This document shows, piece by piece, positions 24,988 through 32,611 of a DNA stretch of 64,000 nucleotides. The position numbers and the translations under genes are program-made. Origin of the DNA: Mumia xiangluensis (GTDB lineage: Bacteria > Actinomycetota > Actinomycetes > Propionibacteriales > Nocardioidaceae). The first letter of the stretch is position 1, and each line of letters begins with the position of its first letter. Location: assembly GCF_010994095.1 (NCBI RefSeq), contig NZ_WJYO01000001.1, forward strand, positions 1,178,001-1,242,000. Direction: 5' to 3'. The notes under the pieces are model-generated. The model was not told the origin of the DNA. It saw nothing but the letters and a program-made list of their open reading frames with translations, and searched no databases.

Positions 24988-25818
24988 TCAGACGGCGTAC
25001 AGGACGTCGCGCGCGGCCTCGCTGAAGCCGAGCCCTCGGTACGTCGCCAGTGCGGGGGTGTTGTCGCCCTCGACGTAGAGGTCGATCCGGCGGACTCCGG
25101 AGGAGGTCAGGTGGTGCAGACCGCGCAGCGTCAGGGCCTTCCCGAGGCCCCGTCCCTGCTCGGACGGGTCCACGCCGACGACGTACACCTCGCCGACCTC
25201 GCCGCCGTCAGCCGTGGGCGGGTCGATCTTCGTCCAGTGGAAGCCGACGACCTCGCCTGCCCGCTCGGCCACGAACAGGCCCTGGGGATCGAACCAGGAC
25301 TGGCCCATCCGGGCGCGGAGGTCGGCGTCGTCCATCGCGCCCTGCTCGGGGTGCGACGCGAAGGCGCGGGCGTTCACGGCGACCAGTCCCGCTGCGTCGG
25401 CGTCCTGCCAGGTCCGGATCGTGACGCCCTCGACGTCGCGCTCTGCGGGCAGGGGCGTGGTGGCGTCGCGCTCCAGCACGAGGAGTGTGCGGACGGGTTC
25501 GAGTCCGGCGGTGCGGGCGAGCGACCGGGCCGCTGGCAGGTCGCCGTGGGCCCAGAACTGTCGCTCGCCGCGGCGGAGCAGCTCCTCGAGGAGGGCTCGG
25601 CCGGTGCCGTTGCGTCGGCGCGCAGGGTCGACGTACAGCTCGACGGGGGAGTCTCCGGCGGCGTACGCGGCTCCGACGACGTCGTCGCCGTCCCGCACGA
25701 CCTCGTCGACGCGGGCCACCTCGCCCGCAGCGATCGCGATCCGGCTGGCCTCGTTGAGCGGTGAGACACCGTCTGCGGAGGCGACCCGCTCGGCGAGCGC
25801 GATGCGTGGATCGGTCAT
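24988..25818 (-). CDS. mshD: Mycothiol synthase (two GNAT domains)
   Basis: This enzyme acetylates Cys-GlcN-Ins with acetyl-CoA, the last step of mycothiol synthesis, the main thiol of actinobacteria. It has 276 residues, shorter than mycobacterial MshD (about 315). The degenerate N-terminal GNAT half contains ELYVDPARRRNGTGRALLEELL and the active C-terminal half VVGVDPSEQGRGLGKALTLRGL with the QGRGLG loop, then IDLYVEGDNTPALATYRGLGF. ATG 25818 overlaps the carboxyltransferase stop by 4 bp. It defines the host as an actinomycete. Confidence 0.9.
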   Translation of the reverse strand: MTDPRIALAERVASADGVSPLNEASRIAIAAGEVARVDEVVRDGDDVVGAAYAAGDSPVELYVDPARRRNGTGRALLEELLRRGERQFWAHGDLPAARSLARTAGLEPVRTLLVLERDATTPLPAERDVEGVTIRTWQDADAAGLVAVNARAFASHPEQGAMDDADLRARMGQSWFDPQGLFVAERAGEVVGFHWTKIDPPTADGGEVGEVYVVGVDPSEQGRGLGKALTLRGLHHLTSSGVRRIDLYVEGDNTPALATYRGLGFSEAARDVLYAV

Positions 25819-27269
25819 GAGCGTCCTCCGCTGGCGGTGCCGGCGGACCTCAGCCCGCGGACCTGGATCGCGACCTCGGCGGCGACGGCGGCCGCGAGGG
25901 CGCCGGGGTCCGCCTCGTCGCCGTCGAGCTCGGGGACGAGGACGTGGACCTTGCCGGCGGCGTACAGGTCGGCCGCGCCGACGCGCTGCGCCCGTGCCAT
26001 CTCCGCAGCGTGGTCCGCGTTGCCGTGCACGATCGCCGACGCCCCCTCCGGTGGGAGAGGGGACAGCCAGGCGTTCTGCGTCGCGACGACGACGTCCGCC
26101 GGGAAGAGCGCGAGCGCCCCGCCCCCGCAACCCTCGCCGAGGAGGACGGAGACGGTCGGCACGGTCATCGTGGCCATCGACGCGATGCAACGCGCGATCT
26201 CGCCGGCGATCGCGCCCTCTTCGGCGGACTGCGACAGCTCCGCGCCGGGCGTGTCGATGATCGAGACGAGCGGGAGGCCGAGCTCGTTGGCCAGCCGCAT
26301 CCCGCGTCGTGCCTCGCGCAGTGCGCCCGGCCCCATCGGTGCGCGGGCCTGTGCTCTGCGGTCCTGGCCGACCACGACGCACGGCTCCCCGTCGAGGCGG
26401 GTCAGCGCCACGATCATCGCGCTGTCGCGCTCGCCCTCATCGGTCCCCTGGAGTCGGATCGTGTCCGCGCCCCCGACGCGGAGCACGTCGCGGACGCCCA
26501 CACGGTGCGGCGCCCGGGTGCGCTCGATCGACGCCCAGGTGTCGAGCTCCGCAGCGGTGACCGGCTCGCGGTGCTGGAGCGACGACGGCTTCGGCGGATC
26601 GACGAGGATGCCGAGCGTCCGGTCGACGAGGGCGGGCAGGTCCTCGGCGGAGACGACCGCGTCGAGGATCCCGTGGTGCGCGAGGTTCTCGGCGGTCTGC
26701 ACACCGTCGGGGAACGGCCGGTGATTGAGCACCTCGTACACCTTGGGGCCGAGGAAACCGACGAGCGCGTCGGGCTCGGCGACGGTCACGTGACCCAGCG
26801 AGCCCCACGAGGCGAAGACTCCGCCGGTCGTCGGGTGTCCGAGGTGGACGAGGTAGGGGAGGCCTGCCGCCTTGTGGTCCATGATCGCCCGGGAGATGTC
26901 GATCATCCGAAGGAACGCGGGTGTGCCCTCCTGCATCCGGGTGCCACCGGACGCGGTCGTCGCGAGCACCGGGATGCCCTCGGAGGTGGCGCGACGGACG
27001 GCGGACACGATGCGCAGTGCGGCGTCCTCGCCGATGGACCCGGCCAGGAAGCGGAACTCGCTGGCGACGACGGCGACCGGCCGGCCGCGCACCGTTGCGC
27101 GCCCTGTGATGACCGACTCGTCGCAGCCCGAGCGCTCGGCGGCCCGGACGAGCTCACGCTGGTACGACTCCGGCCACCGCCCGATGTCGATCGGCGAGTC
27201 CCACGACGTGAACGAGTCGGCGTCGAGGACGAGCTCGACGAGGTCCGACGCCGTACGGCGTGCACTCAT
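25815..27269 (-). CDS. Acyl-CoA carboxylase carboxyltransferase, fused beta-alpha (AccD3-like)
   Basis: This carboxyltransferase moves CO2 from biotin to acetyl-CoA or another acyl-CoA. It has 484 residues and two crotonase-like halves: the beta half with ATTASGGTRMQEGTPAFLRM and HPTTGGVFASWGSLGHV, and the alpha half with SIIDTPGAELSQSAEEGAIAGEIARC and LLGEGCGGGALAL. No zinc ribbon precedes the beta half. This layout is that of mycobacterial AccD3. GAGAGGAC lies before ATG 27269. The biotin-carrier subunit is not in the window. It is coupled to mshD downstream, an arrangement with no obvious metabolic link. Confidence 0.88.
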   Translation of the reverse strand: MSARRTASDLVELVLDADSFTSWDSPIDIGRWPESYQRELVRAAERSGCDESVITGRATVRGRPVAVVASEFRFLAGSIGEDAALRIVSAVRRATSEGIPVLATTASGGTRMQEGTPAFLRMIDISRAIMDHKAAGLPYLVHLGHPTTGGVFASWGSLGHVTVAEPDALVGFLGPKVYEVLNHRPFPDGVQTAENLAHHGILDAVVSAEDLPALVDRTLGILVDPPKPSSLQHREPVTAAELDTWASIERTRAPHRVGVRDVLRVGGADTIRLQGTDEGERDSAMIVALTRLDGEPCVVVGQDRRAQARAPMGPGALREARRGMRLANELGLPLVSIIDTPGAELSQSAEEGAIAGEIARCIASMATMTVPTVSVLLGEGCGGGALALFPADVVVATQNAWLSPLPPEGASAIVHGNADHAAEMARAQRVGAADLYAAGKVHVLVPELDGDEADPGALAAAVAAEVAIQVRGLRSAGTASGGRS

Positions 27270-27341
27270 GGGCGGGTCCTCTCGGCCGGTTGCGCTCGGT
27301 CTCCCGATCCAAGCACAGCCCGCGGAGCGGTGCGATGACGG

Positions 27342-28106
27342 TCAGCGGGGGACGCGGACCCCGACGCCCGCGCGAGCGTGCTCCGAGTCGTCGCTCGTGC
27401 TGTCGTTCGCGCCTGTGTCGCGGCGGTCACGCGACTGCGCGACGAACCGGTAGCCGACGTTGCGGACGGTCCCGATCAAGGTCTCGTTGTCCGGGCCGAG
27501 CTTCGCGCGGAGGCGGCGCACGTGGACGTCGACCGTCCGGGTGCCGCCGAAGTAGTCGTAGCCCCAGACCTCCTGCAGCAGCTGCTGGCGGGTGAAGACG
27601 CGGCCCGGGTGCTGCGCGAGGAACTTGAGGAGCTCGAACTCCTTGAATGTGAGGTCGAGCGAGCGGCCGTCGAGACGTGCCGTGTAGGTGACGTCGTCGA
27701 CGGTGAGACCGCCCGACTTGATCACGTGGGCGTCCGGGTCGTTGCCGGACTCGGCCGACACGCGACCGATCGCGAGACGCAGGCGCGCCTCGACCTCGGC
27801 GGGGCCGGCCGCGGTGAGGATGACGTCGTCCATGCCCCAGTCGGCAGCGACCACGGCAAGACCGCCCTCGGTCACGATCAGCACGAGCGGAGAGTCGACA
27901 CCGGTGGTCCTGAGGAGGCGGGTGAGGCCGCGCGCCTGGGCCAGATCGGTGCGGCCGTCGATCAGGACGGCGTCGCAGGACGGCGCATCGAGGAGCGCAC
28001 TGGCCTCGGGCGGGAGGATCTTCACGTGGTGCGGGAGGAGGGCGAGCGCAGGTAGTACTTCGATGGACGACTGCGTGCTCGGTGTCAGCAGGAGCAAGGT
28101 GGACAT
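27342..28106 (-). CDS. glnR: GlnR-type orphan OmpR-family regulator of nitrogen metabolism
   Basis: This DNA-binding regulator of 254 residues matches actinobacterial GlnR along its length: [68 protein letters not shown], and a winged helix with [23 protein letters not shown]. The receiver has the aspartate (Asp50) but lacks the other acidic residues of a phosphorylation pocket, as in known GlnR proteins, which work without a partner kinase. It should activate or repress ammonium assimilation and transport genes. AGAAGGG precedes ATG 28106. A strong palindrome lies 29-51 bp upstream. Confidence 0.94.
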   Translation of the reverse strand: MSTLLLLTPSTQSSIEVLPALALLPHHVKILPPEASALLDAPSCDAVLIDGRTDLAQARGLTRLLRTTGVDSPLVLIVTEGGLAVVAADWGMDDVILTAAGPAEVEARLRLAIGRVSAESGNDPDAHVIKSGGLTVDDVTYTARLDGRSLDLTFKEFELLKFLAQHPGRVFTRQQLLQEVWGYDYFGGTRTVDVHVRRLRAKLGPDNETLIGTVRNVGYRFVAQSRDRRDTGANDSTSDDSEHARAGVGVRVPR

Positions 28107-28134
28107 CGCGTAACCCTTCTGCAGGTACAAAGAA

Positions 28135-28157
28135 AGCCCAGGGCTGTGCCCTGGGCT
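28135..28157. promoter_or_regulatory. Perfect 10-bp palindrome between glnR and the MoaD-like gene (hairpin or operator)
   Basis: Arms AGCCCAGGGC (28135-28144) and GCCCTGGGCT (28148-28157) flank TGT. On the minus strand the stem is followed by TTTCTTTG, the form of an intrinsic terminator pointing into glnR 29 bp before its start. It could be an attenuator in the glnR leader, or a DNA operator shared with the divergent gene. Confidence 0.65.
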
Positions 28158-28183
28158 CCGTTGCTTGCTCCACAATAGTCCAC

Positions 28184-28615
28184 GTGACGGAAGCATCAAC
28201 TTCGGGTAACCGCGACGCGGACGGCAGTGCTGCCGTCACGGTCCGGTACTGGGCGGCCGCACGCGCCGCCGCAGGTCGTGACGTGGATCACGTCGCGCCA
28301 GGCACGGTCGCCGACATCCTCGATGCGGTGACCGCGTTGCATGCCGGCAACGACCGGTTCATGCGCGTGCTCGAGATCTGCTCGATCCTGGTCGGCGAGG
28401 AGCCTCTCGGGGGCACCGATCCGGCGTCGGTCGCGGTGCCGGCGGGTGGGCAGCTGGAGCTGTTGCCGCCCTTCGCCGGAGGCGATGGTCGGCTGAGCGC
28501 CGGAGGCGCCGGCGGCGGCGGTCGGCTGAGCGCCGGAAACAGCATCGCCGTACGCGCTGCCGCACGCGGCGTGGTCCTGTCCGACGGGGGACGCGGGCGA
28601 CGAGACCGTCGGTGA
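28184..28615 (+). CDS. MoaD/ThiS-like sulfur-carrier protein with a C-terminal extension
   Basis: The first 100 residues form a ubiquitin-like MoaD domain ([33 protein letters not shown]) ending LLPPFAGG, where normal carriers stop so that the Gly-Gly can be adenylated and thiolated. Here 43 further residues follow, with the repeat [14 protein letters not shown] and a basic end. An out-of-frame TGA sits just after the GG (28494-28496), so a one-base indel could have created the tail; on the other hand its stop overlaps the next start by 4 bp. CACAAT 7 nt before GTG 28184 suggests a leaderless mRNA. No molybdopterin or thiamine gene is nearby. Total length 143. Confidence 0.75.
   Translation: MTEASTSGNRDADGSAAVTVRYWAAARAAAGRDVDHVAPGTVADILDAVTALHAGNDRFMRVLEICSILVGEEPLGGTDPASVAVPAGGQLELLPPFAGGDGRLSAGGAGGGGRLSAGNSIAVRAAARGVVLSDGGRGRRDRR
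28487..28537 (+). repeat. 18-bp direct repeat within the MoaD-like gene tail
   Basis: GGTCGGCTGAGCGCCGGA occurs at 28487-28504 and 28520-28537, 33 bp apart and in frame, so it encodes the same peptide twice. It looks like a recent tandem duplication just after the Gly-Gly codons. Confidence 0.8.
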
Positions 28616-29436
28616 GCCGCATCCGCGAGGAGGCGCGCTCGCCCCTCGGGCTGACGTCCATCGCGCCCTCCGTGATGACGTGCCTGGTGGCGGGGCTGCT
28701 GGTCCTCGCAGCACTCGCCGGACCGTTCGCGGTGGCTGCGGCCGTGCTCGTGGCGCAGCTGACGCTCGCCGCCGTGCCTTCCCCGACGGGGATCAGCCGT
28801 ACGCCGGTGCGGGCGCCGAAAGCGGCCCCCATCGCGGTCGCAGGGATCGTGGCCTCGCTCGTCACGCTGGCGCCCGCTCTCGTCGTGGGGGCAGACGGCA
28901 CCCGCGCCACCGCGTCGGCCGACGTCGCCAGCGGGTCGCTGGTCGGTGTCGGCCTGGCACTGCCGGTGCTCGTCCTCACGGCGCTGTTCGGCCAGTTGCG
29001 ACGACCAGCACCGCGGCCGGACGTGGTGCTGGCGCTCGGCGAGGTCGTGGTCACCGGCACGATCGCGCTCCTGGCCACCGGATGGGTCGCGGCCGCGATC
29101 TCGCCGGTCGGCCGTCCCGCGGTGATCGTTGCAGCTGTCGTGACGGCCGTGGTGGTGCTCGCGGACCGCGCCGAGCGCATCCGTCCGCTCGCGCTGGTCT
29201 GGGCGCTCGCGCTCGGCGCACTGACCGGCATCGTCCTCGCCGCGCTCGAGGACGCCAACTCGGTAGTCGGTGGGGTCGCGGCGGTCGCGATCGGTGGTGC
29301 GGCCGCGCTCGGCGGTGCGGTCGGCCGACGCTGGCGTCCGCTCCCGCCGAACCGGTGGGCCGTCGAGGCGGTCGCGCCGATCGCCTTCGCCGGGCCGGTC
29401 GTGTTCATCGCCTCGCTGCTCTGGGCCGGGCTCTGA
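28612..29436 (+). CDS. Hypothetical multi-spanning membrane protein
   Basis: This 274-residue protein has about seven hydrophobic segments, the first two separated by only a short loop (SVMTCLVAGLLVLAALAGPF), and short basic loops. I recognise no family. GTG 28612 overlaps the stop of the MoaD-like gene by 4 bp (GTGA), so both are made from one mRNA. It ends 10 bp before the convergent AlkD-like gene. It is probably located in the cytoplasmic membrane. Confidence 0.75.
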   Translation: MSRIREEARSPLGLTSIAPSVMTCLVAGLLVLAALAGPFAVAAAVLVAQLTLAAVPSPTGISRTPVRAPKAAPIAVAGIVASLVTLAPALVVGADGTRATASADVASGSLVGVGLALPVLVLTALFGQLRRPAPRPDVVLALGEVVVTGTIALLATGWVAAAISPVGRPAVIVAAVVTAVVVLADRAERIRPLALVWALALGALTGIVLAALEDANSVVGGVAAVAIGGAAALGGAVGRRWRPLPPNRWAVEAVAPIAFAGPVVFIASLLWAGL

Positions 29437-29446
29437 CGAGGGCCGG

Positions 29447-30190
29447 TCAGCGGGCCCTGTACGCGGCGGCGATCAACGGGTCGCCGCCGGCGGGATCCAT
29501 CCGGCGTACGGCCTCGCGTACCGCGAGCACGGGCACCCGCCCGGGACGGTCGGCGATCCACGCCGCGACGATCTCCGGCCGCTTCTTCGCGGTCTCGCGG
29601 AGCACCCAGCCGATCGCCTTGCGGACGAAGAACTCGCGCTCGTCCAGCATCGCGTCGGCGTAGCGTCCGAAGCGCGCCCAGTCGCCGCGCCCCCTGCGCA
29701 AGGGCGGCATCAGTGCGAGCAGCGCGGCGCGCCGTACCCAGAAGTCGTCGTCGACGGCCCAACGATCCAGGGTGTCTCCGCAGCGCACGCCGTCGGCACC
29801 GTCGTCGCTGACGACGGCGGCGACCTCGGTGGCGAGCGGGTCGACGAGCGCCCAGGTGCCGGCGGTACGCACCAGCTCCTCGACGAGAGCGAGGTCGTCG
29901 CAACCGAGGCCGCCGGCGCCGTCGGCGAGCACCACCACCGCGGCGAGCAGGTGCTCGTGGACCGGCGAGGCCCAGAGCGTCCTGGCCACGGCCAGCCTGG
30001 TCGTACGGTCGGTGGCCGCGCTGCCCGCCAGCGCGGCGCGAGTGATGCTGCGCGTCGCCGGAACCCCGACGCCGAGGTGCGTACGGCTGCTCTTGAGATA
30101 GCGCGCCTCGGCCGCGGCGCGCTCGGGGCGTGCATGCTCGGCGAGCGCCCGGGTGATCGCAGCCGCCACGGAGACGGCATCGTCCGTCAT
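29447..30190 (-). CDS. DNA alkylation repair protein, AlkD-like HEAT-repeat glycosylase
   Basis: This 247-residue all-helical protein resembles the AlkC/AlkD family, which removes 3- and 7-alkylpurines from DNA using HEAT-like repeats. Typical blocks are YLKSSRTHLGVGVPATR, DPLATEVAAVV, WVRRAALLALMPPLRRG and FFVRKAIGWVLRETAKKRPEIVAAWI, where Trp, Asp and Arg residues of the binding cleft are expected. ATG 30190 has no ribosome-binding site but a TACGGT box 6 nt before it, so the mRNA should be leaderless. It is divergent, with a 22-bp gap, from the thioredoxin gene. Confidence 0.87.
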   Translation of the reverse strand: MTDDAVSVAAAITRALAEHARPERAAAEARYLKSSRTHLGVGVPATRSITRAALAGSAATDRTTRLAVARTLWASPVHEHLLAAVVVLADGAGGLGCDDLALVEELVRTAGTWALVDPLATEVAAVVSDDGADGVRCGDTLDRWAVDDDFWVRRAALLALMPPLRRGRGDWARFGRYADAMLDEREFFVRKAIGWVLRETAKKRPEIVAAWIADRPGRVPVLAVREAVRRMDPAGGDPLIAAAYRAR

Positions 30191-30212
30191 GGCCGCACCG
30201 TACCCTTGAGGT
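30191..30212. promoter_or_regulatory. Bidirectional leaderless promoter with overlapping -10 boxes
   Basis: The 22-bp gap contains TACGGT on the minus strand (30202-30197, 6 nt before ATG 30190) and TACCCT on the plus strand (30201-30206, 6 nt before GTG 30213). The two boxes share the self-complementary TA at 30201-30202. Both genes would start transcription at their first codon. Confidence 0.7.
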
Positions 30213-30698
30213 GTGCCCCTCGGTGTCTCCGTCCTCCTCGTCGTGCTCGTGCTGACCGCTGCGTTCGCCGCTGTCCGCAAGCGCAACGACGGGCGCGTAC
30301 GCACCGTGGCGGCGGCACCGGTCCCGGCGGAGGCTGCCGAGCGAGACACCTCCTCGCGTGGTGCTGGACACGTGCTGACCCCGGAGGACATCGGTGCCGA
30401 GCTCGGATCCGGGGCGACGCTCGTGCAGGTGTCGAGCGCGTTCTGCGCCCCGTGCCGGTCGGCGCGCGTGCTCCTCACGCAGGTGGCGCAGCGGCGCGAC
30501 GACGTCGCGTACGTCGACGTGGACGCGGAGTCGCACCTCGAGCTGGTGCGCAGGCTGGACGTCATGCGGACGCCCACGATCCTCGTGCTCGACCGCGCTG
30601 GCGCGGTCGTCGGGCGCGCGTCCGGCGTCCCGCGCATGCCCGAGATCGAGGCAGTTCTCGACAGCGTGACCTCAACGCCTGTCTCAGATGTCGGATAG
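30213..30698 (+). CDS. Membrane-anchored thioredoxin-like protein
   Basis: This 161-residue protein has one N-terminal membrane segment (residues 3-20) and a thioredoxin domain with the active site CAPC (Cys78, Cys81) and the cis-proline in MRTPT. A linker of about 30 residues separates them, so the domain probably faces outward, though topology is not certain. The position just before a sulfurtransferase operon resembles mycobacterial thiX (Rv0816c) next to cysA2/sseC2, from memory. GTG 30213 is predicted to be leaderless. Confidence 0.85.
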   Translation: MPLGVSVLLVVLVLTAAFAAVRKRNDGRVRTVAAAPVPAEAAERDTSSRGAGHVLTPEDIGAELGSGATLVQVSSAFCAPCRSARVLLTQVAQRRDDVAYVDVDAESHLELVRRLDVMRTPTILVLDRAGAVVGRASGVPRMPEIEAVLDSVTSTPVSDVG

Positions 30699-30746
30699 AT
30701 GTCTCGCGATACGAGACGCGAACGTGACCGTCCGGGAAACGCCCCC

Positions 30747-30758
30747 TACTCTGGCGTC
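30747..30758 (+). promoter_or_regulatory. -10 box of the cysteine leader peptide transcript
   Basis: TACTCT at 30747-30752 is 6 nt before ATG 30759 and there is no ribosome-binding site, so the peptide should be translated from the 5' end of the mRNA. Confidence 0.7.
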
Positions 30759-30839
30759 ATGCCCCGCACGACACACCTGACCAAGCGACGCGCAGTGGAC
30801 CACTGCCGCGTCCGCTCGGCACTGTGTCGAATGCGCTGA
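30759..30839 (+). CDS. Cysteine-containing leader peptide (26 aa) upstream of a sulfur operon
   Basis: The peptide has Cys16 and Cys23, and its RRAVDHCRVRSALC core matches the actinobacterial class of putative leader peptides with an RRHVDLxRVSSALC-like end found before sulfur genes. In mycobacteria, such leaderless Cys-rich upstream ORFs are known to attenuate downstream genes according to cysteinyl-tRNA supply. Here it is leaderless (TACTCT-N6-ATG) and ends 55 bp before the DUF4395 gene. Slow decoding of the Cys codons when cysteine is scarce would be expected to raise expression of the operon. It is too short to have another function on its own. Confidence 0.82.
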   Translation: MPRTTHLTKRRAVDHCRVRSALCRMR

Positions 30840-30894
30840 ACGAACCCATCTCCCCGCCGCCGTCGCGCGGCACCGTTCTGCGCCTGGAGTCTCG

Positions 30895-31380
30895 ATGTCC
30901 GCCCAACACCTGCCTGAAGCGCGCCCTGCCGCCCGTGCCGACCGACCAGCCGGTCAGGTCGATCCGCGCGGCCAGCGCTTCGCCGCCGCCCTGACGTCCG
31001 CCGTCCTGGCGGTCGTGCTCGTCACGATCGGCACGCCGTTCGCGACGGTCCTCATCGCGGTCCAGCTGGCGATCTTCGCGGTCGGGGTCACGCTCGGCCC
31101 GGCACGCACCCCGTACGCACGGCTGTTCGCCCGTGTCGTGCGACCGCGCATCGGGGCGCCCAGCGAGACCGAGGACGCTCGCCCGCCGCGCTTCGCCCAG
31201 GCGGTCGGAGGAGTCTTCGCGCTGGTCGGACTGCTGGCCCTGCTTGCCGGCGCCGTGCCGCTCGCCGCGGTCGCCGTGGGCTTCGCGCTCGCTGCCGCCC
31301 TGCTCAACGCAGTCACGGGGTTCTGCCTCGGCTGCGAGATGTACCTGGTCGTCCGACGCGTCGCACCACAGCGCGCCTGA
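30895..31380 (+). CDS. DUF4395 membrane protein
   Basis: This 161-residue protein has four hydrophobic helices (residues about 31-48, 49-66, 104-120, 121-142) and the family motif FCLGCEMY with Cys144 and Cys147 in the last helix. DUF4395 proteins are regularly encoded beside rhodaneses and thioredoxins and are thought to handle sulfur or disulfides at the membrane; the exact role is unknown. CTGGAG lies before ATG 30895. It follows the leader peptide and precedes the sulfurtransferase by 65 bp. Confidence 0.9.
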   Translation: MSAQHLPEARPAARADRPAGQVDPRGQRFAAALTSAVLAVVLVTIGTPFATVLIAVQLAIFAVGVTLGPARTPYARLFARVVRPRIGAPSETEDARPPRFAQAVGGVFALVGLLALLAGAVPLAAVAVGFALAAALLNAVTGFCLGCEMYLVVRRVAPQRA

Positions 31381-31445
31381 CACCGCTCCCTGCACAGATC
31401 ACCCATCCCTACCCGCAGCCTGACAACAACCGTGGAGGTAAACCC

Positions 31446-32294
31446 ATGAGCCGCGACACTGCGCTCGTCACCGCCGACTGGGTCGAGGAGCACCTGTCCG
31501 ACGCGGGCGTCGTGCTCGTCGAGGTCGACGAGGACACGACGGCCTACGACAAGGGCCACATCGCCGGAGCCATCAAGCTCGACTGGAAGAACGACCTGCA
31601 GGACCCGGTCCGCCGCGACTTCGTCAACAAGGCGCAGTTCGAGGCGCTCCTGTCCGAGCGCGGCGTGAGCAACGACGACACCGTCGTGCTCTACGGCGGC
31701 AACAACAACTGGTTCGCCGCCTACGCCTACTGGTACTTCAAGCTCTACGGCCACACTGACGTCAAGCTGCTCGACGGCGGCCGCAAGAAGTGGGAGCTCG
31801 ACAGCCGCGAGCTCGTCGAGGAGATCCCGACCCGCGCGACGACGTCGTACACGGCGTCGGAGCAGGACACCTCGATCCGCGCCTTCCGCGACGAGGTCGT
31901 CGAGGCCATCGGCGTCCAGAACCTCATCGACGTCCGCAGCCCCGACGAGTTCGCCGGCCGCCTCCTGGCACCAGCCCACCTCCCGCAGGAGCAGGCGCAG
32001 CGTGGGGGCCACATCCCGACCGCCGGCAACGTCCCGTGGAGCAAGGCGGCCAACGACGACGGCACCTTCCGCAGCAACGAGGAGCTCGAGGCGCTGTACG
32101 CCGAGGCCGGCCTCGACCGCAGCAAGGACACCATCGCGTACTGCCGCATCGGCGAGCGCTCCTCGCACACCTGGTTCGTGCTGGCCGAGCTCCTCGAGGT
32201 GAGCAACGTCAAGAACTACGACGGCTCCTGGACCGAGTACGGCTCGCTCATCGGCGTGCCGGTCGCGCTCGGTGACGAGCCCGGGGAGGCCTGA
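31446..32294 (+). CDS. Thiosulfate sulfurtransferase (two-domain rhodanese)
   Basis: This enzyme transfers sulfane sulfur from thiosulfate or mercaptopyruvate to an acceptor; it is a 282-residue cytoplasmic protein. The inactive N-terminal rhodanese domain has the typical YDKGHIAGAIKLDWKNDLQ and LYGGNNNWFAAYAYWYF, and the C-terminal domain has the active loop CRIGERSS with Cys233. It corresponds to mycobacterial CysA2/CysA3/SseA-type proteins. GGAGG precedes ATG 31446. The DUF1416 gene follows after 2 bp, a pairing kept across actinobacteria. Confidence 0.94.
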   Translation: MSRDTALVTADWVEEHLSDAGVVLVEVDEDTTAYDKGHIAGAIKLDWKNDLQDPVRRDFVNKAQFEALLSERGVSNDDTVVLYGGNNNWFAAYAYWYFKLYGHTDVKLLDGGRKKWELDSRELVEEIPTRATTSYTASEQDTSIRAFRDEVVEAIGVQNLIDVRSPDEFAGRLLAPAHLPQEQAQRGGHIPTAGNVPWSKAANDDGTFRSNEELEALYAEAGLDRSKDTIAYCRIGERSSHTWFVLAELLEVSNVKNYDGSWTEYGSLIGVPVALGDEPGEA

Positions 32295-32296
32295 GC

Positions 32297-32602
32297 ATGT
32301 GCGGCGCGACCCGTGGCGGACCGAGCCTCGACGGTGTCGATCTGGAGAAGGAGACCGTCATCCAGGGCATCGTGACCAAGGAGGGCGAGCCGGTCGGCAA
32401 CGCGTACGTGCGGCTGCTCGACGCGACCGGTGAGTTCACCGCCGAGGTCCCGACGTCGGCGACGGGCCAGTTCCGGTTCTTCGCGGCCCCCGGTGACTGG
32501 ACGCTGCGCACGCTCGCGCCGCGTGCCGCGACCGTCGACCGGGTCGTCAGCGCTCAGCGTGGCTCCGCGGTCGACGTCGAGGTGGCCCTCGCAGCCGTCT
32601 GA
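32297..32602 (+). CDS. DUF1416 protein (SseC-like)
   Basis: This 101-residue protein has the conserved N-terminus MCGA (Cys2) and a carboxypeptidase-regulatory-like beta sandwich (VIQGIVTKEGEPVGNAYVRLLDATGEF; GQFRFFAAPGDWTLRTL). It always accompanies the sulfurtransferase and may accept or deliver sulfur through Cys2, which is inference. Translation probably depends on the GGGGAGG at the end of the preceding gene. It is the last gene of the leader-controlled operon. Confidence 0.92.
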   Translation: MCGATRGGPSLDGVDLEKETVIQGIVTKEGEPVGNAYVRLLDATGEFTAEVPTSATGQFRFFAAPGDWTLRTLAPRAATVDRVVSAQRGSAVDVEVALAAV

Positions 32603-32611
32603 CGATGCTCT

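Noticed and set aside
28359-30536. 725-codon open frame on the minus strand across the MoaD-like, membrane-protein and AlkD-like genes
   Set aside because: It runs through three unrelated genes and reads as Arg/Ala-rich low-complexity sequence; the genes on which it lies have recognisable products.
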